Below, piece after piece: positions 26,421 through 37,647 of a DNA stretch of 64,000 nucleotides. Positions within the stretch are counted from its first letter, which is position 1. Each line of letters starts with the position of its first letter. A program made the translations under genes and the position numbers. The notes under the pieces were generated by a model that saw nothing but the letters and a program-made list of their open reading frames with translations, made no database searches and was not told where the DNA came from. The stretch comes from Opitutus sp. GAS368. Its GTDB lineage: Bacteria; Verrucomicrobiota; Verrucomicrobiia; Opitutales; Opitutaceae. The stretch is taken from NCBI RefSeq assembly GCF_900104925.1, contig NZ_LT629735.1, positions 248,001 through 312,000 of the forward strand, given 5' to 3'.

Positions 26421-26500
26421 TGTAGGGCGGGATCACCGCATCCCGCCTCGACCGGGTTGTCATTTCGTGCGAAGGCGGGATGCGGTGATCCCGCCCTGCA
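26421..26500. repeat. TGTAGGGCGGG element overlapping the murJ 3' end
   Basis: TGTAGGGCGGGATCACCGCA faces TGCGGTGATCCCGCCCTGCA. The right half forms the last codons and stop of murJ, so MurJ ends in element-encoded residues (LQGGITASRLRTK). Same family as the element in tsaD. Confidence 0.9.
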
Positions 26501-28076
26501 GCTTCGCCCGGATCTTCCCCCACAGCGCACCCAGCTCCTCGCGACCCTCGATCTTCAGCGCCCACAGCAGCGCGCCATACACGGCGCAGGCCGCCGGGAT
26601 CAGGCCGGCCACGATCACGAGATCCTGCGCCTTGCCCGTCAGCGGCAGCCGCGCCGCCAGCTTTGCGCCGCCCCACACCACTCCGCCCATCAGCGCGCTG
26701 GCCATGGCAATCTTGCCCAGGCTCGGCACCACCGGAGCGAAGGCGAGCCCGCCCATCCGCCGGGTCAGCCGCGTCTGCAGGAACCAAGCCTGCGCCAGCA
26801 CGGCGAGGTTGCTCGCCGCCGCCAGGCCCGCGGTGGAAAACCAGTGCATCAGCACCACGCTCAGGACGATGTTCACCACAAAACTCAGCACCGCGGCGCG
26901 CACCGGCGTGGCGGTGTCCCTCAACGCGTAGAAACCCCGCAGCGCCATCGTGGTGAACGACAGGAACGGCAGCCCGAGCGCATAGACCGCGAGGATGGGC
27001 GTCATCAACGCCGTGTCGGCGGCGGTGAAGTGCCCGCGCTGGAACAGCAGCCGCGTAATCGGCTCACTGAGCAGCGCCAGGCCGACGGCGGCGGGCACGT
27101 TGATGATCATCACCAGCCGCAGGCCCTTGTGATAATCCGCCGCCAGGGCCGTCCAGTCCTGCTTGGCGGCGTGCCGGGCGATCAGCGGAAAGACCACCGT
27201 GGCGATCGCCGCGGCGAACACGCCGATCGGCAGCTCCATCACCCGGGTGGAGAGGTTCAGCACCTGCACGGCACTGTCGTTGAGCGACAGGCCGATGAAC
27301 CGGGAGACCGAGATGTTGACGAGGTAGATCGCCGAGCCGATGACGGTCGGCGCCATCAGCCGCACGATCTCGCGCAGACGATCGTCCGGCGAAAGATCGA
27401 AACGCGGCCGCCAGCCCTCGGCCCACAGCACGCCCGCGGGCACCGCCATCTGCAGGAAACCGCCGACCAGCACGCCGGCGCACAGCCAGTTCATCCGCAC
27501 CGCATCGCCCAGCGCCCACCAGGCCCCCAGCGCGAGGGCCCCGATGACGGCGAGGTTCAGCCAGACGGGCGAGAGCGCCGGCTCGCTGAAGCGCCCGAGG
27601 ACCTGGCAGGCCGCGCTGAAGGCCGCCGCCAGACAGACAAAGACCATGTAGGGAAATAGGATCACGGCCAGGTCCGCGCCCAGCAGCAGGCGCTCGACCG
27701 TCGCCGGTTCCAGGCCACCCCCGCCAGTGAGTCGCGCCACGGCGGGAGCGTTGGCCATGACCAGCATCGCTAGCACCACGAGGCCGGTCGTCACCACGAA
27801 CAACCAGCTCGCCACCTTGCTCACCAGCTCGAAGGCGGCGGCCCGGTGCTTTTGTTCCAACTCGTGCGCCATCGTGGGCACGAAGGCCGCGGTGAGCGCC
27901 CCTTCACCCAGCAGCCGGCGGAACACGTTGGGCAGCGTGAAAGCGGAGGCGTAAGCCGAAGCCAGCGCCCCGGTGCCGAACACGGCGGCGATGCAGATTT
28001 CCCGCACCAGCCCGAGCACGCGCGATAACACGGTCGCCGTGGCAACCACGCTGATGTTTTTCAGGTTCTGCGACAC
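26460..28076 (-). CDS. murJ: Lipid II flippase MurJ
   Basis: 538 aa with about fourteen hydrophobic segments. The N-terminus SVVATATVLSRVLGLVREICIAAVFG, then FTLPNVFRRLLGEGALTAAFVP, is diagnostic for MurJ (MVN family). It flips undecaprenyl-linked lipid II to the periplasmic side. Located away from the dcw cluster at 50-64 kb. Its last residues are encoded by a palindromic repeat (26421-26500), so the native C-terminus was probably replaced. Confidence 0.95.
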   Translation of the reverse strand: MSQNLKNISVVATATVLSRVLGLVREICIAAVFGTGALASAYASAFTLPNVFRRLLGEGALTAAFVPTMAHELEQKHRAAAFELVSKVASWLFVVTTGLVVLAMLVMANAPAVARLTGGGGLEPATVERLLLGADLAVILFPYMVFVCLAAAFSAACQVLGRFSEPALSPVWLNLAVIGALALGAWWALGDAVRMNWLCAGVLVGGFLQMAVPAGVLWAEGWRPRFDLSPDDRLREIVRLMAPTVIGSAIYLVNISVSRFIGLSLNDSAVQVLNLSTRVMELPIGVFAAAIATVVFPLIARHAAKQDWTALAADYHKGLRLVMIINVPAAVGLALLSEPITRLLFQRGHFTAADTALMTPILAVYALGLPFLSFTTMALRGFYALRDTATPVRAAVLSFVVNIVLSVVLMHWFSTAGLAAASNLAVLAQAWFLQTRLTRRMGGLAFAPVVPSLGKIAMASALMGGVVWGGAKLAARLPLTGKAQDLVIVAGLIPAACAVYGALLWALKIEGREELGALWGKIRAKLQGGITASRLRTK

Positions 28077-28086
28077 GGAGGGGAAA

Positions 28087-28159
28087 GGTGAAACCCGGCC
28101 ACCGGACGGGTTATTTCAGCTCGCTCCAAGGCAAACCCGTCCGGCGGCCGGGTTCCACC
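28087..28159. repeat. GGTGGAACCCGGCC-type palindromic element
   Basis: GGTGAAACCCGGCCACCGGA faces CCGGCGGCCGGGTTCCACC. It lies between murJ and the next gene. A related copy is at 31355-31426, and halves occur near 25968 and at 45341-45367. Confidence 0.8.
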
Positions 28160-28179
28160 ACGGGGCGCACGCATGTTTA

Positions 28180-28905
28180 TTACTGCGCGACGAACTTCAG
28201 CGCCGTCCCCTCGATGGTGATGCTGGCGAGCTTCGCCCAGGCGCTGTGTATCTCGTCGGGCACCTTGACGCGGGAAATCAGGTGGCTCATGAGCGGGCCG
28301 GAAACGGCGGGCAGCAGGTGCACCGGGCAGGAGCCGAGGTAGACCGTGTCGGGCAAATAGACGACCGAGTCGCCGGACTTCTTGAAGGTGCCGGTGGTAA
28401 CGACCGTGATCTCGTAGGTCAGGCCATACCAGTTGAGCAGACACTTGCCGCCGATCTGCAGCTTGCCGTCGACGACCTTGAAGTTGGGCCGGCCGGGATT
28501 GAAGATGCCGTCGGTGGCGGGCTTCGGGGCGTCCGCGGGCGCCGCGGCGGGTTTCGCGCCGGGTTTGGCCGGGGGCGGAGGCGGCGGGGCGGTGGGCACG
28601 GCCAGGGTGGCGGCCCACGCATTGAGCTCTTCCTCGACGAGACTGAGCGAGAAGGTCGGGTTGCTCAGGAACTGCTTCTGCTTGGCCTGCCAGTTCTTGC
28701 TCTTGGCGCCGCCCTCGTTGCCCGGGATGTAATACACCACGCTGCGCGACACCTCCTTGGGCAGCTCCTTCACCTGCGACACCGGCTTGAACACGAGGTA
28801 GACGCAGGCGGCGAGCACGCCGACAATGAGGCCGAGCACGGCCCCGAGGGCGACTTCCGTCATGCTCGGACCGTAGAGCGCTTTTTCCAGTTTTTTGTCA
28901 GCCAT
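28180..28905 (-). CDS. Membrane-anchored hypothetical protein
   Basis: 241 aa. One transmembrane helix near the N-terminus (EVALGAVLGLIVGVLAACVY), then a soluble domain, a Pro/Ala/Lys-rich spacer (TAPPPPPPAKPGAKPAAA) and a C-terminal domain of about 110 residues with KVVDGKLQIGGKCLLN. No family recognised. It sits between fmdB and murJ, 10 bp after fmdB, so the two are probably one transcript. It could be an envelope-tethered structural protein. Confidence 0.6.
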   Translation of the reverse strand: MADKKLEKALYGPSMTEVALGAVLGLIVGVLAACVYLVFKPVSQVKELPKEVSRSVVYYIPGNEGGAKSKNWQAKQKQFLSNPTFSLSLVEEELNAWAATLAVPTAPPPPPPAKPGAKPAAAPADAPKPATDGIFNPGRPNFKVVDGKLQIGGKCLLNWYGLTYEITVVTTGTFKKSGDSVVYLPDTVYLGSCPVHLLPAVSGPLMSHLISRVKVPDEIHSAWAKLASITIEGTALKFVAQ

Positions 28906-28915
28906 GGGCGGGGAT

Positions 28916-29176
28916 TTATTTGGCGACCGGGGCGGCCGCAGACTTGGTTTCAGGTGACTTGGCAGCGGGCTTGGGATCGGGTGTGCCGGACTTCTTCTTG
29001 TAGTCGGTGATGTAAAAGCCGGAGCCCTTGAAAATCAACCCCGCACCGCCGCCGACCTGGCGTTTGAGGGCGGGCTTCTTGCAGGCGGGACACTGCTTCA
29101 GCGGCGCGTCCTTCATCGACTGGAAGGCTTCCATTTCGTGGCCGCATTTGGTGCAGACGTATTCGTAGGTGGGCAT
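28916..29176 (-). CDS. FmdB-type zinc-ribbon protein
   Basis: 86 aa. Starts MPTYEYVCTKCGHEMEAFQS with a second pair CPAC, the CxxC...CxxC zinc ribbon of the FmdB family of putative regulatory proteins, followed by GGGAGLIFKGSGFYITDYKK and a Lys/Ala-rich tail. The function of the family is not settled. Divergent from the prenyl synthase gene; 10 bp upstream of the membrane-anchored hypothetical. Confidence 0.88.
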   Translation of the reverse strand: MPTYEYVCTKCGHEMEAFQSMKDAPLKQCPACKKPALKRQVGGGAGLIFKGSGFYITDYKKKSGTPDPKPAAKSPETKSAAAPVAK

Positions 29177-29310
29177 CCGGAAAAGTGGCGTCAGATATGA
29201 TTCGGCCCCGGGGACTTGGCGAGTCTGTTCTTGGCCCCCACCCCGCCGGAATGCCTGCCGGAGCGGCTTGACCCCAGGCCGCTTAGCGCGTTGAGGTCAA
29301 CGCGCCCGCC

Positions 29311-30240
29311 ATGGAATTTACCGCCCAGTTACAGGCCTACCGCCAGCGCACCGAGCAGGGCCTGGCCGCGTTGGTGCCCGCCGCCACCACCCGGCCGGCC
29401 CGCCTGCACGCCGCCATGCGCTACAGCCTCGAGGCCGGCGGCAAACGGCTCCGGCCCGTCCTCACCCTCGCCGCCTGCGACCTTTTCACCGGGACCGGCG
29501 AAAAGGCATCTCAAATCTCAAATTTGAAACCCCAGATTGCCACCGCCGATCCGCTTCCCGCCGCGGTGGCCATTGAGTGCATCCATACCTACTCGCTCAT
29601 CCATGACGACCTACCGTGCATGGACAACGACGACCTCCGTCGCGGCCGACCCACCGCGCACAAGCAGTTCGACGAAGCCACCGCCCTGCTCGCCGGCGAC
29701 GCGCTGCTTACCCTCGCCTTCCAGCTCATCGGCCGGCACTATGTCGGCGCCACCGCCCTCTGTGCCGCCCTCACCCGCGAGATCGCCGACGCCGCCGGCA
29801 GCGAACGCCTCATCGGCGGCCAAATGGAGGACCTGCTCGCCGAAAAGAAAACCAACGCCACCGCGGCCGAGCTTGAGTTCATCCATCTCAACAAGACGGC
29901 CGCCATGCTCACCGCGTCACTCGTGGCCGGCGGCCTTTGCGGCGGCGCAACGGAGGCGCAACTCGCCACGCTGCGCGCCGCCGGCCGCCACCTTGGCCTG
30001 GCGTTCCAGATCATCGACGACATTCTCGACGCCACCGCCGACACGGCGACGCTCGGCAAGACCGCCGGCAAGGACGCCAAGGCCGGCAAGACCACCTACG
30101 TGAAGCTCCACGGCCTCGAGGCTTCGCGCCGCCACGCCCACGAGCAGTCCGACGCCGCGAAAACCGCTCTCGCCCGCCTGCCCGGCGGCGCGCCGTTCCT
30201 CGTCACCCTTGTCGAGAACATGGCCGCGAGGTCGAGTTGA
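29311..30240 (+). CDS. ispA: Farnesyl/geranylgeranyl diphosphate synthase (IspA type)
   Basis: 309 aa. First aspartate-rich motif in HDDLPCMDNDDLRRG (DDxxxxD), second in FQIIDDILDATAD, and GGKRLRPVL at the N-terminus. The spacing DDLPCMDND is that of bacterial FPP synthase. It condenses IPP with allylic diphosphates, feeding undecaprenyl phosphate and quinones. An AT-rich piece (encoding ASQISNLKPQ, about 29508-29538) sits in the loop after the first helices and looks like an insertion. Confidence 0.9.
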   Translation: MEFTAQLQAYRQRTEQGLAALVPAATTRPARLHAAMRYSLEAGGKRLRPVLTLAACDLFTGTGEKASQISNLKPQIATADPLPAAVAIECIHTYSLIHDDLPCMDNDDLRRGRPTAHKQFDEATALLAGDALLTLAFQLIGRHYVGATALCAALTREIADAAGSERLIGGQMEDLLAEKKTNATAAELEFIHLNKTAAMLTASLVAGGLCGGATEAQLATLRAAGRHLGLAFQIIDDILDATADTATLGKTAGKDAKAGKTTYVKLHGLEASRRHAHEQSDAAKTALARLPGGAPFLVTLVENMAARSS

Positions 30241-30251
30241 ACCGTCCAGAA

Positions 30252-30322
30252 TGTAGGGTCGTTGCTTGCGACGACCTCGAGCCCGATACGCCGAAGAGGT
30301 CGTCGCAAGCGACGACCCTACG
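30252..30322. repeat. TGTAGGGTCG element (intergenic)
   Basis: TGTAGGGTCGTTGCTTGCGA faces TCGCAAGCGACGACCCTAC. Same family as the element inside mnmA at 38052-38103 and those at 42379-42449 and 56487-56540. It separates ispA from the converging gene. Confidence 0.88.
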
Positions 30323-30331
30323 TGGTTGAGT

Positions 30332-31315
30332 TCACTTCGCGCTGATCGCCAGTCCATCTAGCAGCTCGGCGATGTCGCCGCTCACGGTGCCGTAGTCCAC
30401 GTCCTTGGCCCAGCCGCGCAGCTGCACCGCGCCCTCCTTGCCGCTGTAGAAATAGCCGTGGTTCACGTAGGTGGTGTTCTGGACGCGGGCGACGAACTCC
30501 AGTTCGGTCATCGGTGTCGTCCCGCGCAGCTTCGACCCGCGCTTGCGGACCGTGACGCTCTCCGCCCCCTCCCGCGCCGTGTTGATCACCGCCGCCTCGA
30601 TGCTGCCCTCGACGAGCTGCGCCTCGGCGATGAACTGGGCCTCGGCCTTCTCGTCGATCCGCAGGAAGTTGACGATGCCCGGGTCGGTGTCGGCGGGGTC
30701 GCGATACCAGCGGGTGGCGTCATAGCGCAGCCGAAAACGGCCCGCGACCAGCTCGCGGAAGCGCTCCTTTTCCTGCACGACCAGCACGTCGGTGTAGTCG
30801 GGCTTCAGCTGGATGCTCCGGAAGAATTCCTCGGCGCGGGTGGCGCCGGTGCCCGTCTCCGGCCACTCGGCGCTAAAGAGGTAGAGCGTAGACCCGATCA
30901 CGATCAACCGCACCTCGCGAATCGTCCGTTCCCGCTTCTGCGCGATGACGAGCCGCTCGCCCTCGAAGGATCCGAGCGAGAACTTGTCCCGCAGCTTCAC
31001 CTCGCCCGGACGCGACTTGAGCATGTCGGTCATGGATTTGACATACAGGCCCGTCTCCTCGCCCGGCAGCATGGCCATCGGATAGGAGAAACGGACGAGG
31101 AAGGTGCGCTCGCCGGCCTGCTCGGTGAAGAAGCGCTGCGCCTTGATGTCGCCCTGCGGCGAGGGCGTCAGGATGCCGTCCGTGCCCGGGGCCACGGGCA
31201 GCTTGGCCTCGATGGCCCAGCCGGGCGGGGAAAACGTCTGCTCCGCCGCCCGGGCCGCACCGGCCCAGAACAAAAGAAGACAGAGAAGGCCGATCAGGCG
31301 CCGCATGCCCTTCAT
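30332..31315 (-). CDS. Secreted hypothetical protein
   Basis: 327 aa with a clear signal peptide (RRLIGLLCLLLFWAGAARAAE, cleavage about residue 22-23). Two repeated-looking halves follow: one ending YLFSAEWPETGTGATRAEEF and one containing RFRLRYDATRWYRDPADTD, which resemble DUF-type secreted proteins that measure error function-like SIQL segments. No enzymatic motif or metal site is seen. Alone between two palindromic elements. Function unknown. Confidence 0.6.
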   Translation of the reverse strand: MKGMRRLIGLLCLLLFWAGAARAAEQTFSPPGWAIEAKLPVAPGTDGILTPSPQGDIKAQRFFTEQAGERTFLVRFSYPMAMLPGEETGLYVKSMTDMLKSRPGEVKLRDKFSLGSFEGERLVIAQKRERTIREVRLIVIGSTLYLFSAEWPETGTGATRAEEFFRSIQLKPDYTDVLVVQEKERFRELVAGRFRLRYDATRWYRDPADTDPGIVNFLRIDEKAEAQFIAEAQLVEGSIEAAVINTAREGAESVTVRKRGSKLRGTTPMTELEFVARVQNTTYVNHGYFYSGKEGAVQLRGWAKDVDYGTVSGDIAELLDGLAISAK

Positions 31316-31354
31316 CTAATCGGAGGAGTTTCCGGGGCGGCAAGCTTGCAAACG

Positions 31355-31426
31355 GGTGGAACGCGGCCTCCGGACGCGTTTTGCCCGACGCAAATCCAAC
31401 AACCCGCCCGGAGGTCGGGTTCCACC
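31355..31426. repeat. GGTGGAACGCGGCC-type palindromic element
   Basis: GGTGGAACGCGGCCTCCGGA faces CCGGAGGTCGGGTTCCACC. It lies between tpiA and the secreted hypothetical. Confidence 0.85.
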
Positions 31427-31442
31427 TTTCAATTGCCACCCT

Positions 31443-32210
31443 TTACTTCGCGGCGTCGGCGGCCTTGACCAGGTCGATGAACGACCGGGCCTCGAGCGAG
31501 GCGCCGCCGATCAGGCCGCCGTCAATATCCTTCTCAGCGAGCAGCTCGGCCGCGTTGGCGGGCTTCATCGAGCCGCCGTAGAGGATGCGGACCTTCTGCG
31601 CCAGCGTCGTGCCGTAGAGCTTCGTGAGCAGGTCGCGGATGAAGGCGTGGACCTCCTGCGCTTGCGCCGTGGTGGCGACCTTGCCGGTGCCGATGGCCCA
31701 GACGGGCTCGTAGGCGATGATCACCGTGGTGATCTGCTCGGGCTTCACGCCCGCCAGGCCGCCCTCGACGTGCCGCTGCACGACCGCGAGGGTCGAACCC
31801 GCCTCGCGCTCGGCGAGCGTCTCGCCGACGCACAGGATAGGCTTCAGCTCGTGGGCCAGCGCGGCGAGCACCTTCTTGTTGATGAAGGCATCGGTCTCGC
31901 CGCAATACGTGCGGCGCTCGCTGTGGCCGAGGATGACATGAGTGACGTAGAGGGTGCGCAGCATCTCCGCCGAGACCTCGCCGGTGTAGGCGCCGCTCTT
32001 CTCCGGGTGCATGTTCTGGCCGCCCAGCTTGACCGCCTGGCCCTCGAGGACGTGGGCGACGGCCGCCAGCGCCGTGAACGGCGGGCAGAGCACGATGTCG
32101 ACCGAGGTCTCCCGGCCGACCTCCCCGATGATATCCTTGGCGAGCGCCACGGCCTCGGTGGCCGTCTTGTTCATTTTCCAGTTACCGGCGATGACTTTCT
32201 TGCGAAACAT
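31443..32210 (-). CDS. tpiA: Triose-phosphate isomerase
   Basis: 255 aa. Substrate lysine in GNWKMN (9-14), HSERR (about 99) with the catalytic histidine, catalytic glutamate in AYEPVWAIGTG (about 168), and the phosphate loop YGGSMKPANA. Interconverts DHAP and glyceraldehyde 3-P. Third gene of gap-pgk-tpiA on the minus strand; a short inverted repeat (32221-32294) lies between it and pgk. Confidence 0.97.
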   Translation of the reverse strand: MFRKKVIAGNWKMNKTATEAVALAKDIIGEVGRETSVDIVLCPPFTALAAVAHVLEGQAVKLGGQNMHPEKSGAYTGEVSAEMLRTLYVTHVILGHSERRTYCGETDAFINKKVLAALAHELKPILCVGETLAEREAGSTLAVVQRHVEGGLAGVKPEQITTVIIAYEPVWAIGTGKVATTAQAQEVHAFIRDLLTKLYGTTLAQKVRILYGGSMKPANAAELLAEKDIDGGLIGGASLEARSFIDLVKAADAAK

Positions 32211-32220
32211 TGTAGATCAG

Positions 32221-32294
32221 TTTCACAGGAGGAAACAGAGGCCACGGAGAAAAAGACAGTCTTTTCTCTGTTCCCTCCGTTCTCTCCTGTGAAA
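32221..32294. repeat. TTTCACAGGAG inverted-repeat element
   Basis: TTTCACAGGAG (32221-32231) and CTCCTGTGAAA (32284-32294) enclose purine-rich GAGGAAACAGAGG / CTCTGTTCCCTCC arms. Fills the pgk-tpiA gap. Confidence 0.75.
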
Positions 32295-33566
32295 TTAATT
32301 TTCCAGGAACGCGACGCCCGGCAGCACCTTGCCCTCGAGGAACTCGAGGCTGGCGCCGCCGCCGGTGGAGCAGTGCGTGACCTTGTCGGCCACCTTGAAC
32401 TTCTTGGCGGCCGTGGCGGTGTCGCCGCCGCCCACGACGGTCGTCGCGCCGGCCGCGGTGGCCGCGGCAACGGCGGCGGCCATGGCCTTCGTGCCCTCGG
32501 CGAACTTATCGACCTCGAACACGCCCGGGGGTCCGTTCCAGATGATGGTCTTGGCGCGGCCGATCACCTGCGCGAACAGCTCGCGCGACTTCGGGCCCGC
32601 ATCGAGGCCCATCCAGCCGGCCGGGATGCCCGACTTGTCGTCGGAGACGCCGGTCTGCACGGCAGCGATGTCGGCCGGCGAACCCGGGAAACGGTCGGCG
32701 GTGATGAAGTCCACGGGCAGCGCGATCTTCACGCCTTTGGCCTTGGCTTTGTCGAAAAGTTCCTGCGCGATCTTGGCGCCCTCGGCGTCGAAGAGCGAGT
32801 TGCCGATGGCCATGCCCTCAAGGACCTTCTTGAACGTGAAGGACATGCCGCCGCCGATGATGATCTCGTCGGCCTTCTCCAGGAGGTTGTTGATCAGGGG
32901 AATCTTGTCGGCGATTTTCGCGCCGCCGAGGATGGCGAGCAGCGGGCGCTTCGGGTGGTCGAGCACCGCGGCGAAGGCCTTGAGCTCGGCCTCCATGAGG
33001 AAACCGGCCGCCTTGTCCTTGAGGTTGATGCCGACCATCGAGCTGTGCGCGCGGTGGGCCGTGCCGAAGGCGTCGTTCACGTAGACATCGCCGAGCCTGG
33101 ACAACGATTCGCGGAACGCGACCACCTTGGCCGGATCGGCCGTGACCTTGGTCTCGGTGCCGTCGGCCTGCTTGATCTTCACCTTCCCCTCTTCCTCGAG
33201 GTAGAAGCGCAGGTTTTCCAGCAGCAGCACGTGGCCGGGCTTGAGGGCCTTGGCTTGCTCCTCGACCTGCAGGCCGATGCAATCATCCGCGAAGCTGACG
33301 GGCTGGCCCAGGAGCTTCTCCAGCTCCACGGCGACGGGCTTGAGCGAGAACCTGGCGATCTTCTGGCCGTCGGGCCGGCCGAGGTGGGACATCAGGATGA
33401 CGGAAGCGCCCTGCGCCAGGGCGTATTTGATCGTCGGCAGCGCGGCGGCGATGCGCTGGTTGTTGGTGATGGCGCCGGTGACCTTGTCCTGCGGGACGTT
33501 GAAGTCGACGCGCAGGAGGACGCGCTTGCCGGCGAGGGCGAGGTCGCGGATGGATTTGAATTTCAT
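32295..33566 (-). CDS. pgk: Phosphoglycerate kinase
   Basis: 423 aa, slightly longer than typical (~390). [10 protein letters not shown] (21-25 DFNVP), [37 protein letters not shown], and nucleotide loop [11 protein letters not shown]. Transfers the acyl phosphate of 1,3-bisphosphoglycerate to ADP. Middle gene of the gap-pgk-tpiA group. Confidence 0.97.
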   Translation of the reverse strand: MKFKSIRDLALAGKRVLLRVDFNVPQDKVTGAITNNQRIAAALPTIKYALAQGASVILMSHLGRPDGQKIARFSLKPVAVELEKLLGQPVSFADDCIGLQVEEQAKALKPGHVLLLENLRFYLEEEGKVKIKQADGTETKVTADPAKVVAFRESLSRLGDVYVNDAFGTAHRAHSSMVGINLKDKAAGFLMEAELKAFAAVLDHPKRPLLAILGGAKIADKIPLINNLLEKADEIIIGGGMSFTFKKVLEGMAIGNSLFDAEGAKIAQELFDKAKAKGVKIALPVDFITADRFPGSPADIAAVQTGVSDDKSGIPAGWMGLDAGPKSRELFAQVIGRAKTIIWNGPPGVFEVDKFAEGTKAMAAAVAAATAAGATTVVGGGDTATAAKKFKVADKVTHCSTGGGASLEFLEGKVLPGVAFLEN

Positions 33567-33680
33567 GAAGGACTGAAGAGCTGAAAGACTGAAGGGCTGA
33601 AATGGAAAAGGCCGAAGGTCGAAGGACTGGCTGTTGGTTCAGCTTTTCAGTCCTTCAGCCTTTCAGCCTTTGGTTTTGAG
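33567..33680. repeat. GGCTGAAAGACTGAAG-type inverted repeats
   Basis: Arrays of GAAGGACTGAAGAGCTGAAA on one side and TCAGTCCTTCAGCCTTTCAG on the other form a long imperfect hairpin in the gap between gap and pgk. Heptad-like units (xGCTGAA) recur. Confidence 0.75.
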
Positions 33681-33691
33681 TCGCGCGCGAC

Positions 33692-34888
<1,197 letters not shown>

Positions 34889-34891
34889 TCA

Positions 34892-34944
34892 GGTAGGGGC
34901 TGTTGCCCTCAACACCCCGGGCGCTTGGGGCAAGCGCCCCTACC
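34892..34944. repeat. GGTAGGGGCT element (intergenic)
   Basis: GGTAGGGGCTGTTGCCC faces GGGGCAAGCGCCCCTACC, related to 26018-26072 and 45286-45340. It lies between gap and the GH13 gene. Confidence 0.85.
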
Positions 34945-34989
34945 CCGATTCCTCGTCTCTTCAGGTTTCAGGCTTCAGGTTTCTCTTCC

Positions 34990-37467
34990 TCACCACTCCG
35001 CCGTCCACAGGCTGCAACCCAGCGCCGGAATGAAAAGATCCGACTCCACGGCCTGGCCGGGCGGGCGCCCGCCATCGTGGTAGAAGCACTCGTGGTCCGC
35101 CAATAGCTCCCAGCCCTGCGCTGCCAGGTCCCCCACCGGCACTGTGGTGTCGTCGGTGTGCGGGTTGACGGCAAACATCAGTCGCGTGCGTCCCTGGCTG
35201 CCGTCGGCGTTGTAGACCGCCACGAGGGCCGGGCCGCCGGGCCGGATGAAGCACCGGAAGAACCCCTCGCTCGCCCGGCTGAAGTGCCGGAGCAGCCGCC
35301 CGCGCTCCGACCGCCGGAATGCGATCCAGGCGGCAAAGTAGGCGTGCGTCGCCGGGTAGCGCGCGATCCGGTGGTAATCGAGGGCGTTGAGATCGCCCCG
35401 CAGGTAGGTGTTGTTCACGCCGTATTTCGACCGCAGGAAGTCCTGCCCCTCGGCCAGCAGCGGGATGCCGACCGACATGAGCAGGATCGCCGCCATCAGG
35501 TGCGTGCGCTGCCGGTCGTTCTGCGTCGGGTGGAAGCCGTTGAAGTCGCCGTTCTCCGTGATCATGTCCAGCCACGTGCGGTCGTCGTGCGACTCGGTGT
35601 AGTTGACGGTCTGCGCCGGCCAGAAGGCGAAGTGCCAGGGCGAGCCCTTGAGGAAATACTCCATGCGGTCCGCCGCGCCCCGGCCGTGCACGTAGTCGCG
35701 CAGGAAGTTCCGGTAACCGTCGTTCCACGACGCGTAACCGGTCGGCCGCAGCGCCGCGGCGATGTGCCCGCGGAAGCTCCACGGCTCGGCGATGAGGATG
35801 ACGTCGGGCTTCACCCGCTTCACCGCCGCCTCGATGTCGCGCAGCACGTCCACGCCGATGAGCTCCGCCAGGTCGAAGCGGAAGCCGTCCACGCCGTAGA
35901 CCTCGATGTAGTGCAGCAGGCTGTCGATGATCAGGCGCTTGGCCATGGCCGAGCGGCAGCGCAGGTCGTTGCCGCAGCCGCTCCAGTTCTCGAGCGCCCC
36001 CTCGTCGTCGAGCTCGAAGTAATAGAGCTTGTCGATGAACAGCAGGTGCGCCGGCTCGCCGACGTGGTTGTAGACGACGTCGAGCACGACCGCCATGCCC
36101 TGCTGGTGGAACGCCGCGACCAGTTCCTGGAACTCCTTCACCCCCGAGGCGCGCGGGCCGTCGAGCGCGAAGCCGCTCGCCGGGGCGAAGTAGTTCGCCG
36201 TCATGTAGCCCCACTGGTATTCCTGGCGGGTCTTGTTGTCGAACTCGTGCACCGGCTGCAGCTCGACGCAGTTCACGCCGAGCTTCTTCAGGTAAAAGTC
36301 CGGGTGCCGCACCCATTTGGTCAGGCCGGTGAAGCCGAGGCGTTCCTCGGCGCTGAGGCTGCCCGGCGCCTGCGCCGCGAGGTCGCGCACGTGCCCCTCC
36401 GCCATCACCAGGTCCTGCCACGACGGCGTGGCGAAACTGCGGTCGGCCCGCCCCACCCAGGCCGGATCCAGCACGATGCCCGGGCCCTCGCGGCCGACCG
36501 CGGCCTGCGCGTAGGGATCGAGGATCCGCTGGTTGGGGTGGAAATACCCGAACACGTCGCGCGGGCCGCTGACGGAATACCAGTAATACCAGCCGTGCAG
36601 GTTGCGGTCGAGGTGCGCCTCCCATACGCCGCGCCAGCCGCCGGCCTCTTCGCGCCGGTCGAGCTCGTAGCCGAAGGCCTTGTCCAGCTCCTCCAGCTTT
36701 TCGCAGAGGAAGAGCCGCACGTGCTTCGCACGCGGGGCAAACAGCCGGAAGGTCGTCTCGCCGCGGCGCACGATCGCGCCCAGCGGCAGGTCGCTGCGCA
36801 GCTCGCAGAAGAATTTCCCGAGCCGCACCCGCGTCTTCGGCGCCTCCTTGCCGTCGCGCACGTGGACGACCGAGTAGGCCTGGTTGAGCAGCACCGGCTC
36901 CGTCGTCGTGAACTCGAACAGGTTGCGCCCCGTCCGGTGGCGGAGCAGCGCGCGGTTGAAGTGGCCCTTGCCGTCGGGCACGAGGTTCGTCGCCTCGCGG
37001 GGCAGCTCGAGCCAGCGGTTGTCGCCCGTGACGAACTTGAACTGCTGCGGCGGTTCGGTGAGCAGCGCGGCGCCGGCCTTGCGCAGCAGCCACGCGGCCC
37101 GGCCGTTTACCTCGCCGGGTTCCAGCGCCCAGTCGGCCTGGCCGACCGCCTGCTCCCAGCCGTTGAAGTCGCCCGCCACATAGACGGGCATCTTGCCGAA
37201 TTCGACCCAGCTGTGCTCCGCCGGATCGAGCACGAAGACCACCTGCCCGGCCTCGTCCACGTAATAGGCCGCCTCGTCGGCGTAGAGCGACGGCGCCGCG
37301 GGCCGGAGGTCGGCGAAGGCGAAACCATGGTCGCCCGGCGCCAGCAGCGGCAGCGAGGCGCCCGTCCAGTCGGCGTCGAGCTCGATGATGCCGCCCGAGG
37401 TCGAACTCAGCCAGGCCCGGGCGATGCGCTGGGCTTGTTCGACGGTGAAAGGGGCGCGGGTGTTCAC
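34990..37467 (-). CDS. Glycoside hydrolase family 13, pullulanase/debranching type
   Basis: 825 aa. Catalytic Asp in [12 protein letters not shown] (about 530), acid/base Glu in LIAEPWSF (about 556), and TESHDDRTW (about 625). [11 protein letters not shown] resembles the YNHxG(E/K) motif of pullulanases, and the ~350 N-terminal residues contain CBM48-like modules ([30 protein letters not shown]). It should cleave alpha-1,6 branches of glycogen-type glucans in the cytoplasm; no signal peptide is seen. Substrate preference is inferred. Stands alone, near the glycolytic cluster. Confidence 0.88.
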   Translation of the reverse strand: MNTRAPFTVEQAQRIARAWLSSTSGGIIELDADWTGASLPLLAPGDHGFAFADLRPAAPSLYADEAAYYVDEAGQVVFVLDPAEHSWVEFGKMPVYVAGDFNGWEQAVGQADWALEPGEVNGRAAWLLRKAGAALLTEPPQQFKFVTGDNRWLELPREATNLVPDGKGHFNRALLRHRTGRNLFEFTTTEPVLLNQAYSVVHVRDGKEAPKTRVRLGKFFCELRSDLPLGAIVRRGETTFRLFAPRAKHVRLFLCEKLEELDKAFGYELDRREEAGGWRGVWEAHLDRNLHGWYYWYSVSGPRDVFGYFHPNQRILDPYAQAAVGREGPGIVLDPAWVGRADRSFATPSWQDLVMAEGHVRDLAAQAPGSLSAEERLGFTGLTKWVRHPDFYLKKLGVNCVELQPVHEFDNKTRQEYQWGYMTANYFAPASGFALDGPRASGVKEFQELVAAFHQQGMAVVLDVVYNHVGEPAHLLFIDKLYYFELDDEGALENWSGCGNDLRCRSAMAKRLIIDSLLHYIEVYGVDGFRFDLAELIGVDVLRDIEAAVKRVKPDVILIAEPWSFRGHIAAALRPTGYASWNDGYRNFLRDYVHGRGAADRMEYFLKGSPWHFAFWPAQTVNYTESHDDRTWLDMITENGDFNGFHPTQNDRQRTHLMAAILLMSVGIPLLAEGQDFLRSKYGVNNTYLRGDLNALDYHRIARYPATHAYFAAWIAFRRSERGRLLRHFSRASEGFFRCFIRPGGPALVAVYNADGSQGRTRLMFAVNPHTDDTTVPVGDLAAQGWELLADHECFYHDGGRPPGQAVESDLFIPALGCSLWTAEW

Positions 37468-37521
37468 GGCAGGGCACTATTCCAGCACTTGCCGCGCCAC
37501 CGCAAGCGCGCGCTTTATCTC

Positions 37522-37572
37522 ATAGGGGCGTCGCTTGACGACGCCCGGGCGCGGTCAAGCCACGCCCCTACA
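37522..37572. repeat. ATAGGGGCGTCGC element (intergenic)
   Basis: ATAGGGGCGTCGCTTGACG faces TCAAGCCACGCCCCTACA. Same family as the element inside uvrA at 19762-19815. Confidence 0.8.
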
Positions 37573-37647
37573 TCTAGAATCCGACGAAGTTTGGCTTTTG
37601 CGCTTTTTGGGCTTTTTGTGGCCAGCCACTCCTCCAATCCTTCAACC

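Noticed and set aside
33567-33680. Heptad-like repeats considered as a CRISPR array
   Set aside because: No regular repeat-spacer period and no cas genes in the window.
35158-37647. The long upstream extension of the mnmA frame
   Set aside because: It is antisense to the GH13 gene with clear catalytic motifs; MnmA starts at 37648.
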